From the NCBI GenBank assembly GCA_008015835.1, contig SSGH01000010.1:62001-126000 (forward strand): a stretch of DNA of 64,000 bases, written 5' to 3'. The notes under the pieces were generated by a model, which was given only the letters and a program-made list of their open reading frames with translations, did not search any database and had not been told where the DNA came from. This document shows, piece by piece, positions 1 to 9,547 of this stretch (positions within the stretch are counted from its first letter, which is position 1; each line of letters opens with the position of its first letter). The position numbers were made by a program, and so were the translations under genes. The stretch is from Lysobacter sp. GTDB taxonomy: Bacteria > Pseudomonadota > Gammaproteobacteria > Xanthomonadales > Xanthomonadaceae.

Positions 1-2294
1 TCGTTCATCTGCGTGCCGGCGCGGTCGGCGAGTTTGGTGATGTCCACGACCTGCGCGATCGTGCCGTTCATCGCTTGCAGCGTTTCGGTGGTGTCCGATT
101 GGATCGCGCTCACCAAGCCGGCGATCTGTTGCGTCGCTTCGCGGGCGTTTTCGGCCAAGCGCTTCACTTCGTCCGCCACCACCGCGAACCCGCGGCCCGC
201 TTCGCCCGCCGCCACCGCCTGCATCGACGCGTTCAGCGCCAACACCGAGGTGCGTTCGGCGATCTGGCCGATGATGTTCACCGCCGAGGAGATTTCCTGC
301 GAACGTTCGGCCAAACGCTTCACGCGCTTTTCCGTTTCGCGAATCTGGTCGCGCGAGTTGTTGATGCCGTCCACCGTCGCGCGCACCACCGTCAGCGCCT
401 CGGCGGTCGCGGTCAGCGCGCGTTCGGCCTCGCGGCCGGCGCCCTGCGCTTGATCGCCGATTTGGCGCAGCGCGTTCGCGGTGGCGCTCAACTCGGCGGA
501 CGCCGCGTTCGCTTGGTTGCTGGCTTCGTCGGCGAGCTTGAGCACCGTGTCCGCGCGTTCGCGGACGCGACCCGAGCTGTCCGACACTTGGTTCGAAATC
601 GTGCTGACTTGCTTCAGCGCGCCGGCGGTGGAGGACGCCATCATGTTGATGGCGTCGGACACCGCGCCGGTCACGTCTTCGGACACCGGCACTTTCACGT
701 TGAGGTCGCGCTGCGCGAGCTGCGCCACCGACATCATGATCTCGATCACCGAGTTGTTGAGCTGTTCGTTTTCCTGCTGCGCGCGAGCCAGTTCGCTCAC
801 CTTATCGTCGAGCAGCGTATCGAACGCGCCCGCCAATTGCCCGATTTCGTCTTTCGACTTCAAGCCCGTGCGTGCGGCGAGGTCACCCGCGGTGACCTTC
901 TGCACGGTGTCCTGCACCTGCGACAGCGGCGTGTTGATCGAGCGCGCCAATCGCAAGCCGGCGAACAACGCGACCAAGCCCACGAGCAGCAGAGTGCCCA
1001 AGCCCGCGAACAGAATGCCGCGCTGCAGCGAGGCGATCGGTTGATTGGATTCGGATTGGTCGATTTCCGACAGAATCGCCCAGCGGAGGCCCAGCACGTC
1101 GATGGGCGCGAACGAGCCCAGCACGTCGATGCCGCGGTAGTCCGGGTAGACGGCGGTGCCGGTCTTGCCTTCGAGCGCTTGACGCACGCCCTGGGTGTCG
1201 ACCTGCATCATGCCGACGTTCGAATCGCGCGAGTCCATCGCCGCCAGCTTGTCGTTCTGCAATTTCAGCGCGCGCATCGATTCGACGAAGCCGGCGCTGT
1301 TTTCCTTCATGAAGCGCGAGATCGAGCGCGGCGTCTTATCCGGGCCGACCAGATAGGTTTCGCCGGAATCGCCCAGACCGACGTCTTTCCATTTGCCTTT
1401 GAAGGTCATGATTTCGTTGACGCGGTCGATCGGCAACTGCACCACGAACACGCCGATGGTCTTGCCGTCCTGCACGATCGGCGTGCTGACGAACGAGGCC
1501 TGATCGTCGTACGACGGCCGATACGGCGCGTAGTCGGTGATGAACACCTCGTCCGGGGTCTTTGCCGCCGCGGCCTTCGAGAAGGCTTGGCCGAGACCGG
1601 TTTGCGCCCACGGGCCGTTGCGCAGATTGGTGGCGAAATCGAGTTCTTTGAAGTACGTGTAGACGACGAAACCGGTTTGGGCGTCGACGAGGAAGAAGTC
1701 GTACAAGCCGTAGTTCTGCACGGCGCGGCGCGCGTAGCGGTGGATGCGCGCGTGCGCGGCGCTGTAGGCCGAGCCGTCGGTCGCTTGGTCCAGGTCGTTC
1801 TTCTTGCCCAGCGGGTTCGGGTTGCCGGCGATGTAGGCGTACTGCGCGGCCAGCGTCTGCGGCGGCAGCGCGTCGACCAGCTTGGAGATGTCGGCGTTCT
1901 GGCCGGGGTTGCGGATGCGGTACTGCTTGCCGAAATCGTTCCGGTAGTAATCCGTCAGCGCGTCCCTGGCGCCGGCCAGATCGGCGCCGGCGGCCATTTG
2001 CGGCTGGGTCGCGGCGGTATCGATCAGCGCCTGTCGCACTTCCGCGGTGTTCGACACGGTGCGCATCAGGTCGCGGACGTTCTCGAAGTACGCGACGATT
2101 TCTTCCTGCTTGCCGGCGCGGATCGAGGCCATCTGGTCGTAGGCGCGCTGATTGAGCGCCGATGCGGACTGGCGGCTGGCGTAATAGCCCAGCGCCAAGG
2201 CCAGCAACAGCAGCGGAATCAGCGCCAGCGCCGCGGTGCCCGCGACGAGTCGGCCGCGGATGCTGCCCAGGAAGGGAATTGAGGTAGTCGCCAT
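1..2294 (-). CDS. pilJ: PilJ-like methyl-accepting chemotaxis protein (partial)
   Basis: Chemoreceptor of the type IV pilus (Pil-Chp) pathway, acting in the inner membrane. Its 3' end lies outside the window, so 764 codons are visible. Order seen: a first transmembrane segment near residues 15-35, a periplasmic region of roughly 390 residues with a Cache-like stretch near residue 190 (YGLYDFFLVDAQTG), a second membrane segment near 426-446, a HAMP region, a second HAMP-like region, and the signalling hairpin near residue 690 (QAVAAGEAGRGFAVVADEV), close to the PilJ version. It is last in the row pilG-pilH-pilI-pilJ on the minus strand. The sensor part looks longer and more Cache-like than that of classical Pseudomonas PilJ (about 680 residues). 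The gene name rests on position and the signalling domain. Confidence 0.85.
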   Translation of the reverse strand, partial: MATTSIPFLGSIRGRLVAGTAALALIPLLLLALALGYYASRQSASALNQRAYDQMASIRAGKQEEIVAYFENVRDLMRTVSNTAEVRQALIDTAATQPQMAAGADLAGARDALTDYYRNDFGKQYRIRNPGQNADISKLVDALPPQTLAAQYAYIAGNPNPLGKKNDLDQATDGSAYSAAHARIHRYARRAVQNYGLYDFFLVDAQTGFVVYTYFKELDFATNLRNGPWAQTGLGQAFSKAAAAKTPDEVFITDYAPYRPSYDDQASFVSTPIVQDGKTIGVFVVQLPIDRVNEIMTFKGKWKDVGLGDSGETYLVGPDKTPRSISRFMKENSAGFVESMRALKLQNDKLAAMDSRDSNVGMMQVDTQGVRQALEGKTGTAVYPDYRGIDVLGSFAPIDVLGLRWAILSEIDQSESNQPIASLQRGILFAGLGTLLLVGLVALFAGLRLARSINTPLSQVQDTVQKVTAGDLAARTGLKSKDEIGQLAGAFDTLLDDKVSELARAQQENEQLNNSVIEIMMSVAQLAQRDLNVKVPVSEDVTGAVSDAINMMASSTAGALKQVSTISNQVSDSSGRVRERADTVLKLADEASNQANAASAELSATANALRQIGDQAQGAGREAERALTATAEALTVVRATVDGINNSRDQIRETEKRVKRLAERSQEISSAVNIIGQIAERTSVLALNASMQAVAAGEAGRGFAVVADEVKRLAENAREATQQIAGLVSAIQSDTTETLQAMNGTIAQVVDITKLADRAGTQMN

Positions 2295-2355
2295 GCCGGA
2301 ACGTTCCTTTGAGTCTTTGTCGTAACCGAGTCGGTCGTCGTGGTGTCGCGTCGCG

Positions 2356-2883
2356 TCAGTGGCCGCTCGCGGGCACGTGCGCCGCGGCCGCCGCGATCCA
2401 ACGCAGGATGTCGAATTCGTGCGCCGGGCCGATGTCGCCGCGCTGGCGGCGCGAAAGGTACGGCGCGAGCGCGGGCGGAACCGTTCCGGCGCGTTCTTCC
2501 GATGCCGGCGACGCGTCGTCGTCTGCGGTCGTCGAGAGGCGCGTCAGCGTCGGCGTGTCGCTGCAGACCAGCGCGCACGCGGAGGCGTGCGTACCGAGAT
2601 TGATGGAGGCGATGAGTTCGCGCTCGGCGCGTTCGGGCGGTAGCCCGGCCCACTCGGCCAGATCGAACACCGGGATCAAATTGCCGCGTTGGCTAACCAC
2701 CCCGCGAAACCACGATCGCGTGTTCGGCACCTGCACGGCGTGCGCGTCGATCAACACCTGCATCGCCAAGCCGTGAGGCAAGACCAACCACGGCATCGCC
2801 CGATGCGGCCGAAACGCGATCCGCGGAACGGCCGCGGGCGTTCGGGCGTCGGGCGATGCGATGTCGATCTCGGGCGACGACAT
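2356..2883 (-). CDS. pilI: PilI-like CheW-type scaffold protein
   Basis: CheW-domain adaptor of 175 residues expected to couple the PilJ-like receptor to the ChpA kinase, which is not in the window. The CheW core is recognisable in VPNTRSWFRGVVSQRGNLIP followed by VFDLAEW. A variable, Asp/Ser-rich insertion near residues 115-130 is typical of PilI proteins. It starts 2 bases after the pilH stop codon and ends 61 bases before the receptor gene, so the genes are very likely cotranscribed. Confidence 0.85.
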   Translation of the reverse strand: MSSPEIDIASPDARTPAAVPRIAFRPHRAMPWLVLPHGLAMQVLIDAHAVQVPNTRSWFRGVVSQRGNLIPVFDLAEWAGLPPERAERELIASINLGTHASACALVCSDTPTLTRLSTTADDDASPASEERAGTVPPALAPYLSRRQRGDIGPAHEFDILRWIAAAAAHVPASGH

Positions 2884-2885
2884 GG

Positions 2886-3245
2886 TCAGCTATAGGCTTT
2901 GAGCGTGTCGAGAATCTGATCCGACGAATACGGCTTGCCGATCAGCGCCTTCGCGCCCTGCATCTTGGCCCAGATGTGGTCCGCTTTCTGATTCTTGCTG
3001 GAGACGAACACCACCGGGATGGATTTGGTGTCCGGGTTAGCCTGCAGTTGGCGGCAGGCTTCGTAGCCGTCCATGTCCGGCATGATGATGTCGAGGAAAA
3101 TCAACGACGGTTTTTCGAGCGCGGCCTTTTGCACGGCTTCCGCGCCGTTGGACGCGGTGACCGAATGCCAGCCGGCGTCGGTGAGGATGCTGCGAAGGTT
3201 GGCCAATTCGGCGGCGGAATCGTCGCAGATCAGAATCTTGGGCAT
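2886..3245 (-). CDS. pilH: PilH-like single-domain response regulator
   Basis: Stand-alone receiver of 119 residues. The phosphoacceptor Asp52 sits in FLDIIMPDMDGYEAC, with acidic pocket residues Asp8 and Asp9 and the conserved Lys104 (GKPYS). In the Pil-Chp pathway PilH counteracts or tunes PilG signalling to the pilus motors. The ATG at 3245 is preferred over one four codons upstream because GGAGA lies 5 bases before it and the protein then begins MPKILICDDS, as PilH does. Confidence 0.88.
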   Translation of the reverse strand: MPKILICDDSAAELANLRSILTDAGWHSVTASNGAEAVQKAALEKPSLIFLDIIMPDMDGYEACRQLQANPDTKSIPVVFVSSKNQKADHIWAKMQGAKALIGKPYSSDQILDTLKAYS

Positions 3246-3373
3246 GCGTGTCTCCATGGGTGTTCGAACAGGGCGCGCGTCGTGCGCGGGTGGTGCGGGG
3301 TAAAGCGGTCTCGATCGGTTGCGATGAAGCGGCGAGGGCGCATCCGGTCAGAGAGTTCGGCCGTGGCCTTCGA

Positions 3374-4219
3374 TCACGAGCGGTAACCGCGCGCGAGCAA
3401 CTGCGCGCGATCGTTGCGGAAATGCTTGAGCAGGGCTTTGTCGACCGCCTGGCGGAAGGTTTCCCAGGTGATCGGTTTGGTCAGATAGCTGTCGCAGCCC
3501 GACAGCGCGCCGCGCGCGCGATCGAACGGCGACGACCGGCTGGTCAACATCAGCACCGGCATCAGGCGGGTGTAGGGGTTGTGTTTGATCTTGCGGCACA
3601 GCTCGTAGCCGTCGGTGCCGGGCATGACCACGTCGAGAAACGCGAGGTCGTAGCTGCGCTGCTTGAGCAAGGCCATCGCCGCTTCGGCGCTGTCGGCCTG
3701 GTCGCAGGTGATGCCCAGACGATCGAGCGCCTGACGCAGTTGCTCGCGCACGGTCAGGCTGTCGTCGACCACGAGCGCCGAGAGCTGGACCGATTGGTCG
3801 GACGCCGCGGTCTGGTGGAACACCGATTCGGCCACGGGCGTCGCGGTCGCCGGCGCGGTCGCGGCGGCGGGGTGATGGCTGACTTTGCTGCCGGTGAATT
3901 CGTGCTCGGCCAGGTCCTGCAGTACCTTCATCACCTGCAAGAACAAAGACTTGCGCTCGATCCGGTAGCGCGTGTCGCCGGCCAGGCCGTGGTCGGAAAT
4001 CGTCACCGAGATCAGTTGCGGGTGGCGCTGGCGCAACTCGTGGTAGAGAGTCATCGAGACCGGCGAACTGGCGTCGACGATCGCCACACGCGGTTCATGA
4101 GCGTTGTCGGCCTGAACGGCATGAAAGGCGAATTTGGCGCTTCCGGCGCGATTGATCACGATCTCGAGCAGGCGCGAGTCCCGCGCCGTCAAACCGCACA
4201 AAGCAACCGTGTATGCCAT
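3374..4219 (-). CDS. PilG-like response regulator with an extra N-terminal domain
   Basis: Response regulator of 281 residues at the head of the pil chemosensory operon. The C-terminal half (about 145-270) is a receiver with Asp152/Asp153, phosphoacceptor Asp196 (LAFLDVVMPGTDGYE) and Lys248 (YLTKPI). The segment FDRARGALSGCDSYLTKP resembles PilG closely. Residues 1-135 are an additional domain (start MAYTVALCGLTARDSR) that I do not recognise. Its VAIVDASSP strand could be a decayed receiver. A Pro/Ala/Thr linker near 117-130 joins the two. Classical PilG is about 135 residues, so this is about twice the usual length. Function as PilG is inferred from position and receiver similarity. Confidence 0.8.
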   Translation of the reverse strand: MAYTVALCGLTARDSRLLEIVINRAGSAKFAFHAVQADNAHEPRVAIVDASSPVSMTLYHELRQRHPQLISVTISDHGLAGDTRYRIERKSLFLQVMKVLQDLAEHEFTGSKVSHHPAAATAPATATPVAESVFHQTAASDQSVQLSALVVDDSLTVREQLRQALDRLGITCDQADSAEAAMALLKQRSYDLAFLDVVMPGTDGYELCRKIKHNPYTRLMPVLMLTSRSSPFDRARGALSGCDSYLTKPITWETFRQAVDKALLKHFRNDRAQLLARGYRS

Positions 4220-4616
4220 TGCGAACCGCCTCCGAACCCGTCTGAGTGTTAGCCGATACGAAACTGTTAGCTTTTGTCGAACGCTACAAGCAAATACGAT
4301 GCCAAATAATTGACAGCAGCCGGCCGCGCGCGGTGCTCGCCTGCGATTTCCTTGTCTTCGCGCATTCCCCAGGCGCGAGTATCGCGCCGATACCACCGAT
4401 CCCGGTGAGGAATTGTCAGGACTTGACCCGAATGCGACGGATTGGGGCAGATTCCCGCGTTCTCCCGGCTTCGCGCCGCCGAATCGTCGTCCCCTCAAGA
4501 TGAACGAGCGAGCGCGAAGGCCCTAGAATCCGCCTCAATTGGTTAAATATGAGTTAATCTGCTCCCGCTCCCCCCAAGCCACCGTCCGAATCCTTATCTA
4601 CTATTAGGAGGTTAAA
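4220..4616. other. Intergenic region between the pil operon and the porin gene
   Basis: About 400 bases between divergent genes. It must hold the promoters of the pil operon (minus) and the porin (plus). The stretch 4536-4560 is AT-rich compared with its surroundings and is a plausible porin promoter region. A strong ribosome binding site AGGAG at 4606-4610 lies 6 bases before the porin GTG. I see no convincing gene here. Confidence 0.5.
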
Positions 4617-5324
4617 GTGCGTAAGCAATTGATTTCTTTGGCTCTTCTGGCGCTGATGCCGCTCGCTGCCCAGGCGCAGGAAGAAGATAGCGCCGGCTTC
4701 AACTGGAACGCCGCCGCCACCTCGGAATACCTGTTCCGCGGCATTTCTCAGACCGACGACCACGCGGCCATTCAGGCCGGCGCCGGCTATAGCTGGTCGA
4801 ACGGTCTGTACGTCGGCGCTTGGGCGTCGAACGTGGACTTCGGCGCCGCCGATACCGAAACCGATGCCGAAATCGACACCTTCATCGGCTGGAACGGCGA
4901 CCTCGGCGCGACCAACCTCGACGTCCAACTGGTCCGCTACAACTACGCCGGCGAGCCCGATGGCGTCGACTACGCCTACAACGAGTTGATCGGCAAGCTG
5001 ACCTTCGCCGAGAACTACACCGCCACCCTCGGCTACACCAACGACTACCTGAACACCGACACCGACAGCGTTTACCTCGGCATGGGCGGTAGCTGGGACG
5101 TGGGCCACGACATCAACCTGACCGCCGGTATCGGCTACACCACGCTCGATAACGATCTGGCGTCCGAAGACGGTTATTTGGACTACTCGATCGGCGCCAA
5201 CCGCGACTTCGGGCCGGTCAACATCGGTCTGGGTTACGTCGGCACCGACAACAACGCCGAAGACGTGTTCGGCAAAGACAACGCCGAAGACAAGGTCGTG
5301 TTGACCTTCTCGGTCGGCGGCTGA
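4617..5324 (+). CDS. TorF-family (gcw_chp) putative outer-membrane porin
   Basis: Predicted outer-membrane beta-barrel protein of 235 residues. It has a clear signal peptide (start MRKQLISLALLALMPLAAQA) and the family's opening motif after it (FNWNAAATSEYLFRGISQ). Alternating aromatic and hydrophobic strands rich in Tyr/Gly/Asp follow, ending SVGG. The start is GTG, supported by AGGAG 6 bases upstream. The mature protein is very acidic. It stands alone and ends 44 bases before a strong hairpin terminator. The substrate is unknown: members of this family are annotated only as putative porins. Confidence 0.85.
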   Translation: MRKQLISLALLALMPLAAQAQEEDSAGFNWNAAATSEYLFRGISQTDDHAAIQAGAGYSWSNGLYVGAWASNVDFGAADTETDAEIDTFIGWNGDLGATNLDVQLVRYNYAGEPDGVDYAYNELIGKLTFAENYTATLGYTNDYLNTDTDSVYLGMGGSWDVGHDINLTAGIGYTTLDNDLASEDGYLDYSIGANRDFGPVNIGLGYVGTDNNAEDVFGKDNAEDKVVLTFSVGG

Positions 5325-5368
5325 TCGCCGAGACGCGCGTTCGATCGGGCGTTTCGGCGCCCATTCGC

Positions 5369-5398
5369 GAAAAAAGCGCCTTCGGGCGCTTTTTTCGT
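5369..5398. terminator. Bidirectional intrinsic terminator
   Basis: Perfect hairpin with arms CGAAAAAAGCGCC and GGCGCTTTTTTCG around a TTCG loop, with six T on each strand. It lies between the convergent porin gene and the threonine dehydrogenase gene and can stop transcription from both sides. Confidence 0.9.
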
Positions 5399-5451
5399 GG
5401 GCGCGGGCATCGTCTTTGTCGCCGGTCGCGCCCTCAGGGGCACCGAACGGC

Positions 5452-6489
5452 TCAATTCCAGCTCAACACCACCTTGCCGGACTTTCCCGATTCCATCAGG
5501 TCGAAGCCGGTCTGGAATTCGTCGATCGGCAGTTGGTGGCTCAGCACCTTGCCCAGCGGAAACCCCGAGAGCACCAACTGCGTCATCTTGTACCAGGTCT
5601 CGTACATCTTTCGGCCATAGATGCCGTGAATGGTCAGGCCCTTGAAGATGATGCGGTCCCAGTCCACGCCCGCGCCTTTCGGCAGCAGCCCCAGCAGCGC
5701 GATCTTGCCGCCGTGGTACATGCAATCGAGCATGTCGTTGAACGCGTGCGGGTTGCCGCTCATTTCCAGGCCCACGTCGAAGCCTTCCATGTGCAGGTCG
5801 GCCATCACGTCCTTCAGCGAACTCTTGCTGACGTTGACGACGCGGGTGGCGCCCATGTCGGCGGCGAGTTTGAGCCGATAGTCGTTCACGTCGGTGACGA
5901 CCACGTTGCGCGCGCCGATGTGCTTGCAGATGCCCGCGGCCATCACGCCGATCGGGCCCGCGCCGGTGATCAGCACGTCTTCGCCGACCACGTCGAATTC
6001 GAGCGCGCAATGCGCGGCGTTGCCGTATGGGTCGAAGAACGCGGCCAGTTCGCTGGGGATCTGGTCGGGAATCGGCCACAGGTTGCTCGACGGCATCGCG
6101 ATGTATTCGGCGAACGCGCCGTCGCGGTTCACGCCGATGCCGACGGTGTTCGGGCACAGATGCGGTTTGCCGGCGCGGCAGTTGCGGCAGTGGCCGCAGA
6201 CGATGTGGCCTTCGGCGGAGACGCGCTGACCGATGCGATAGCCGGTGACGCCGGGGCCGATCTCGACGATGCGACCGACGAATTCGTGGCCGATGACCAA
6301 GCCGGGCTTGATCGTGCGCCGGCTCCAGTCGTCCCACAGATAAATGTGCAGATCGGTGCCGCAGATCGCGGTTTTTTCCAATTTGATCAGCACTTCGTTC
6401 GGGCCGATCGTCGGCACCGGAACGCGTTCCATCCAAATCCCTTTGCCGGCTTCGCGCTTGACCAACGCTTTCATCGTGGTGGCGGACAT
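5452..6489 (-). CDS. tdh: L-threonine 3-dehydrogenase
   Basis: NAD-dependent zinc dehydrogenase turning L-threonine into 2-amino-3-ketobutyrate in the cytoplasm. Length 345 residues, as usual for Tdh. Visible are the catalytic zinc ligands Cys43 (AICGTDLH) and His68-Glu69 (IGHEF), the structural zinc loop with four Cys ([10 protein letters not shown]...LC), and the Rossmann motif [10 protein letters not shown]. The partner ligase kbl is not beside it. The ATG at 6489 is used; a second ATG five codons later (MKALVK) fits the E. coli N-terminus equally well. Confidence 0.95.
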   Translation of the reverse strand: MSATTMKALVKREAGKGIWMERVPVPTIGPNEVLIKLEKTAICGTDLHIYLWDDWSRRTIKPGLVIGHEFVGRIVEIGPGVTGYRIGQRVSAEGHIVCGHCRNCRAGKPHLCPNTVGIGVNRDGAFAEYIAMPSSNLWPIPDQIPSELAAFFDPYGNAAHCALEFDVVGEDVLITGAGPIGVMAAGICKHIGARNVVVTDVNDYRLKLAADMGATRVVNVSKSSLKDVMADLHMEGFDVGLEMSGNPHAFNDMLDCMYHGGKIALLGLLPKGAGVDWDRIIFKGLTIHGIYGRKMYETWYKMTQLVLSGFPLGKVLSHQLPIDEFQTGFDLMESGKSGKVVLSWN

Positions 6490-6834
6490 GCGGTTCTCGT
6501 CGTGCGGCGGCGGAGAGGGCGCGGATTATACGCGCGGCGATCCGCGACCGCGCCCATGCCGCGGCGTATGGCGAGGCGAGCAGTCAGGGAGCACGCCAAC
6601 GCGAAGGCGCAGGATCGTCCGCATCGAAACGCGCCGGGCGTGCGATGGGCATGCGAGGCGTGGCCGATCATGCGTTCGGCGATGTCGGTGGGCGCGAACC
6701 ATGACCATCGGCCTAGCGCCGCGCGGAAGCGGGCGGCTAGACTCCCAGACCGTCCGTTCGCGTCGCGCCGCTCGCGCTGCCGTCCGCGAACCCCAACCGC
6801 CATCGATCCCTTCGCTTTCTGCCGAGATCACCGC
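6490..6834. other. Intergenic region between divergent tdh and the S46 peptidase gene
   Basis: About 345 bases of GC-rich sequence with no supported gene. It must carry promoters for both neighbours. The only promoter-like hexamer I note is TTATAC near 6533, without a good partner hexamer. Confidence 0.4.
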
Positions 6835-9012
6835 ATGCGCCGTCCTGGATTCGCTCCCGTTCTTTTCGCCGCCGCCGCGACCGTCGTCGCGAGCGTCCCC
6901 TCCGTCCATGCCGGCGAGGGCATGTGGGTGCCGCAACAACTGCCGGAAATTTCCGGTCCGCTGAAGACCGCCGGTCTCAAGCTCGATCCGAAGCAGTTGG
7001 CCGACCTCACCGGCGACCCGCTGGGCGCGGTGGTCTCGCTGGGCGGCTGCACCGCCAGCTTCGTGTCGCCGCAGGGCTTGGTCGCCACGAATCATCATTG
7101 CGCTTACGGCGCGATCCAGCTCAATTCCACGCCGCAGAAAAATCTGATTCTCGACGGCTTCAACGCGGCCAGCAACGCCGAAGAACTGAGCGCCGGCCCG
7201 AACGCGCGCATCTTCGTGCTCGACCGCATCGACGACGTCACTCCGCAAGTGCGCAACGCGATCGGCTCCGCGCGCGACGGCTTGGCGCGCAGCAAGGCGC
7301 GCGACGACATCGAAAAGCGGCTGGTCGCGCAGTGCGAGGCGCAGCCGGGCTATCGCTGTCAGTTCTACAGCTTCTCCGGCGGCAGCGAATACCGCATTTT
7401 CCGCAATCTGGAAATCAAGGACGTGCGCCTGGTCTACGCGCCGCCGGCCAGCATCGGCAACTACGGCGGCGAAGTGGATAACTGGATGTGGCCGCGCCAC
7501 ACCGGCGATTTCTCGTTCTACCGCGCCTACGTCGGCCCGAACGGCGTGCCTGCGGCGTATTCGACCGAGAATGTGCCGTATCAGCCCAAGCGTTTCCTGA
7601 AGATCGCCGATAAGCCGCTCGCGCAGGGCGATTTCGTGATGGTCGCCGGCTACCCCGGCAGCACCAATCGCTATGCGCTGGCCGACGAATTCCAGAACAC
7701 CGCCGATTGGACCTACCCGGCGACGAGCCGTCATCTCAAAGCGCTGGTCGCGTTGGTCGAGGCCGAGGCGAAGAAGAACCCCGACATCGGCGTGAAATAC
7801 GCCAACACCGTGCGCGGCTGGGAAAACACGCTGAAGAACTACGACGGCCAGCTCGAGGGCTTCCAGCGCATGGGCGCCGAGGAGGTCAAGCGCAAACAGG
7901 AGCAGGAAATGCTGGCCTGGCTGCGCAAGCGCGGCGATCAGGGCAAGTTCGCGCTCGATGCGCACGAGGCGCTGTTGCGTCTGCATGCGCAAGCCGTCAA
8001 CACGCGGGAACGCGACTTGGTGCTCGGCCAGTTGTTGCGCAACGGCACGCTGGCGACGGCGGTGCAGTTGTATCGATTGGCGATCGAGCGCGAGAAACCC
8101 GACGCCGAACGCGAGCCGGGTTATCAGCAGCGCGATTACGCCGCGATCGAAGGCTCGCTGCGGCAAATGGAGCGTCGCTACCATCCGAAGATGGATCGCG
8201 AGCTTCAGAAATACTGGCTCACCCAATATCTGAAACTGCAGCCGCAGCAGCGCTTGACCGCGATGGACAAGTGGCTGGACGGCAACGACGACAAGACGAT
8301 CGCCAACCGGCTCAAAGCCTTGGCGGAAACGAAACTGGGCGACACCGCCGAGCGTCTGAAATGGATGCAGGCCGATCGCCAAGCCTTCGAGCGCAGCAAA
8401 GACCCCGCGATCCGTTTCGCGGTGGCGATGACGCCGACGCTGCTGCAGTTGGAGGAAGGTCGCAAGACCCGCGCGGGCGACGCGATGGTCGCGCGCCCGG
8501 TGTTCCTCAACGCGGTGCGGGAATACAAGCGGAGCAAGAAGGAATCCGTGTACCCGGACGCCAACGGCTCGCTGCGCATCACCTTCGGTAACGTGATGGG
8601 CTACACCAAGCGCGACGGCACCCGCCAAGAGCCCTTCACCAAGCTGGAACAAGTGGCGGCCAAGGCCACCGGCGTGGAACCCTTCGCCGCGCCGCAGACC
8701 TTGCTCGACGCGATCGCCGCCAAGCGTTACGGCGGCTATGCCGACGCGAAACTGCGCACGGTGCCGGTGAATTTCCTCTCGAACCTCGACATCACCGGCG
8801 GCAATTCCGGCTCGCCGGTGTTGGATGGCCAAGGCAAGTTGGTCGGTCTGGCGTTCGACGGCAATTGGGAGTCGGTCAGTTCCAACTGGCTGTTCGACCC
8901 GGCGGTCACGCGCATGATCTCGGTCGATCAGCGCTACATGCGCTGGATCATGCAAGAGGTGTATCCGGCGCCGCGTCTGCTGCAGGAAATGGGCGTGCCG
9001 GCGACGAAGTGA
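6835..9012 (+). CDS. S46-family dipeptidyl-peptidase, DAP BII (DPP7) type
   Basis: Secreted or periplasmic serine peptidase of 725 residues that removes dipeptides from peptide N-termini. A signal peptide covers residues 1 to about 24 (ending VHA). The triad matches the DAP BII enzyme of Pseudoxanthomonas with an offset of one: His87 (ATNHHC), Asp225 (PRHTGDFSF) and Ser658 (ITGGNSGSPV). The long helical insertion between the two halves of the chymotrypsin fold (about residues 280-570) is present. The reading frame stays open far upstream, but the ATG at 6835 is the only start that gives a signal peptide. It stands alone before a terminator. DPP7 versus DPP11 (acidic) specificity is not settled from reading alone. 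Confidence 0.92.
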   Translation: MRRPGFAPVLFAAAATVVASVPSVHAGEGMWVPQQLPEISGPLKTAGLKLDPKQLADLTGDPLGAVVSLGGCTASFVSPQGLVATNHHCAYGAIQLNSTPQKNLILDGFNAASNAEELSAGPNARIFVLDRIDDVTPQVRNAIGSARDGLARSKARDDIEKRLVAQCEAQPGYRCQFYSFSGGSEYRIFRNLEIKDVRLVYAPPASIGNYGGEVDNWMWPRHTGDFSFYRAYVGPNGVPAAYSTENVPYQPKRFLKIADKPLAQGDFVMVAGYPGSTNRYALADEFQNTADWTYPATSRHLKALVALVEAEAKKNPDIGVKYANTVRGWENTLKNYDGQLEGFQRMGAEEVKRKQEQEMLAWLRKRGDQGKFALDAHEALLRLHAQAVNTRERDLVLGQLLRNGTLATAVQLYRLAIEREKPDAEREPGYQQRDYAAIEGSLRQMERRYHPKMDRELQKYWLTQYLKLQPQQRLTAMDKWLDGNDDKTIANRLKALAETKLGDTAERLKWMQADRQAFERSKDPAIRFAVAMTPTLLQLEEGRKTRAGDAMVARPVFLNAVREYKRSKKESVYPDANGSLRITFGNVMGYTKRDGTRQEPFTKLEQVAAKATGVEPFAAPQTLLDAIAAKRYGGYADAKLRTVPVNFLSNLDITGGNSGSPVLDGQGKLVGLAFDGNWESVSSNWLFDPAVTRMISVDQRYMRWIMQEVYPAPRLLQEMGVPATK

Positions 9013-9039
9013 TCGCGCGAATCCGCCCGAGCGGCGATG

Positions 9040-9069
9040 CGAAAACGGCGGCCTAGGCCGCCGTTTTCG
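9040..9069. terminator. Intrinsic terminator after the S46 peptidase gene
   Basis: Perfect hairpin with arms CGAAAACGGCGGCC and GGCCGCCGTTTTCG around a two-base loop, 27 bases after the stop codon. Confidence 0.88.
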
Positions 9070-9134
9070 TCGAAGTCGCATCGAACGCGTGCGATGGCGC
9101 GTCTCGATGCGGGGCGACACGGTCCGATGGCGGA

Positions 9135-9392
9135 TCAGATGTCCGGGTCGCAGAGCATGTAGCCGTTCGAATAGTTCGCGCTGGTTTTACCCCACGACAC
9201 GTAAGTGCCGTCGCATTTGATCGCGCGATAGCCGATGACTTTGCCGGCGGCGTCGCGATAGTAGTAGAACTCGCCGTTCGAGGTCGGGCCGGGCGCGGCG
9301 GCCACGGCGATGCCGATCAGAAAAGCGGTCGAGACGGCGGCGACGAGCGCGAGCGCGCGACGCGATGCGCGGCGGGAGAACTCGAGTTTCAT
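9135..9392 (-). CDS. Small secreted protein, DUF6289-like
   Basis: Predicted exported protein of 85 residues. A basic N-terminus and hydrophobic core (LALVAAVSTAFLIGIAVAAA) form a signal peptide. The mature part is about 50 residues with two Cys (IKCDG and MLCD) that may pair, and it is Tyr-rich (FYYYRDAAGKVIGY). It resembles the small DUF6289 proteins common in Lysobacter; the match is by pattern only. The start ATG at 9392 is chosen because it begins the signal peptide. Function unknown. Confidence 0.65.
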   Translation of the reverse strand: MKLEFSRRASRRALALVAAVSTAFLIGIAVAAAPGPTSNGEFYYYRDAAGKVIGYRAIKCDGTYVSWGKTSANYSNGYMLCDPDI

Positions 9393-9547
9393 GTGCGATC
9401 CTTTTCCGAAATCTCGCCGGCGGATGCCGGCCCGCAAACGCTACCCCCGAGCGGTCTCAAAAACCGTTACGGCATCGTCAATCCGACGTTATCCCGGCGC
9501 ACGGGCGGGTTTCGGGCGGGGCGGCCCGCGCGTTTCGGGCGTAGGCG

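Noticed and set aside
75-2282. Very long plus-strand open frame opposite the pilJ-like gene
   Set aside because: Its Arg/His-rich translation is the antisense shadow of a recognisable chemoreceptor in high-GC DNA; other long antisense frames in the window were dropped for the same reason.
5416-6834. In-frame extension upstream of the S46 peptidase
   Set aside because: It runs antisense over tdh, and only the ATG at 6835 gives a signal peptide and the expected family length.
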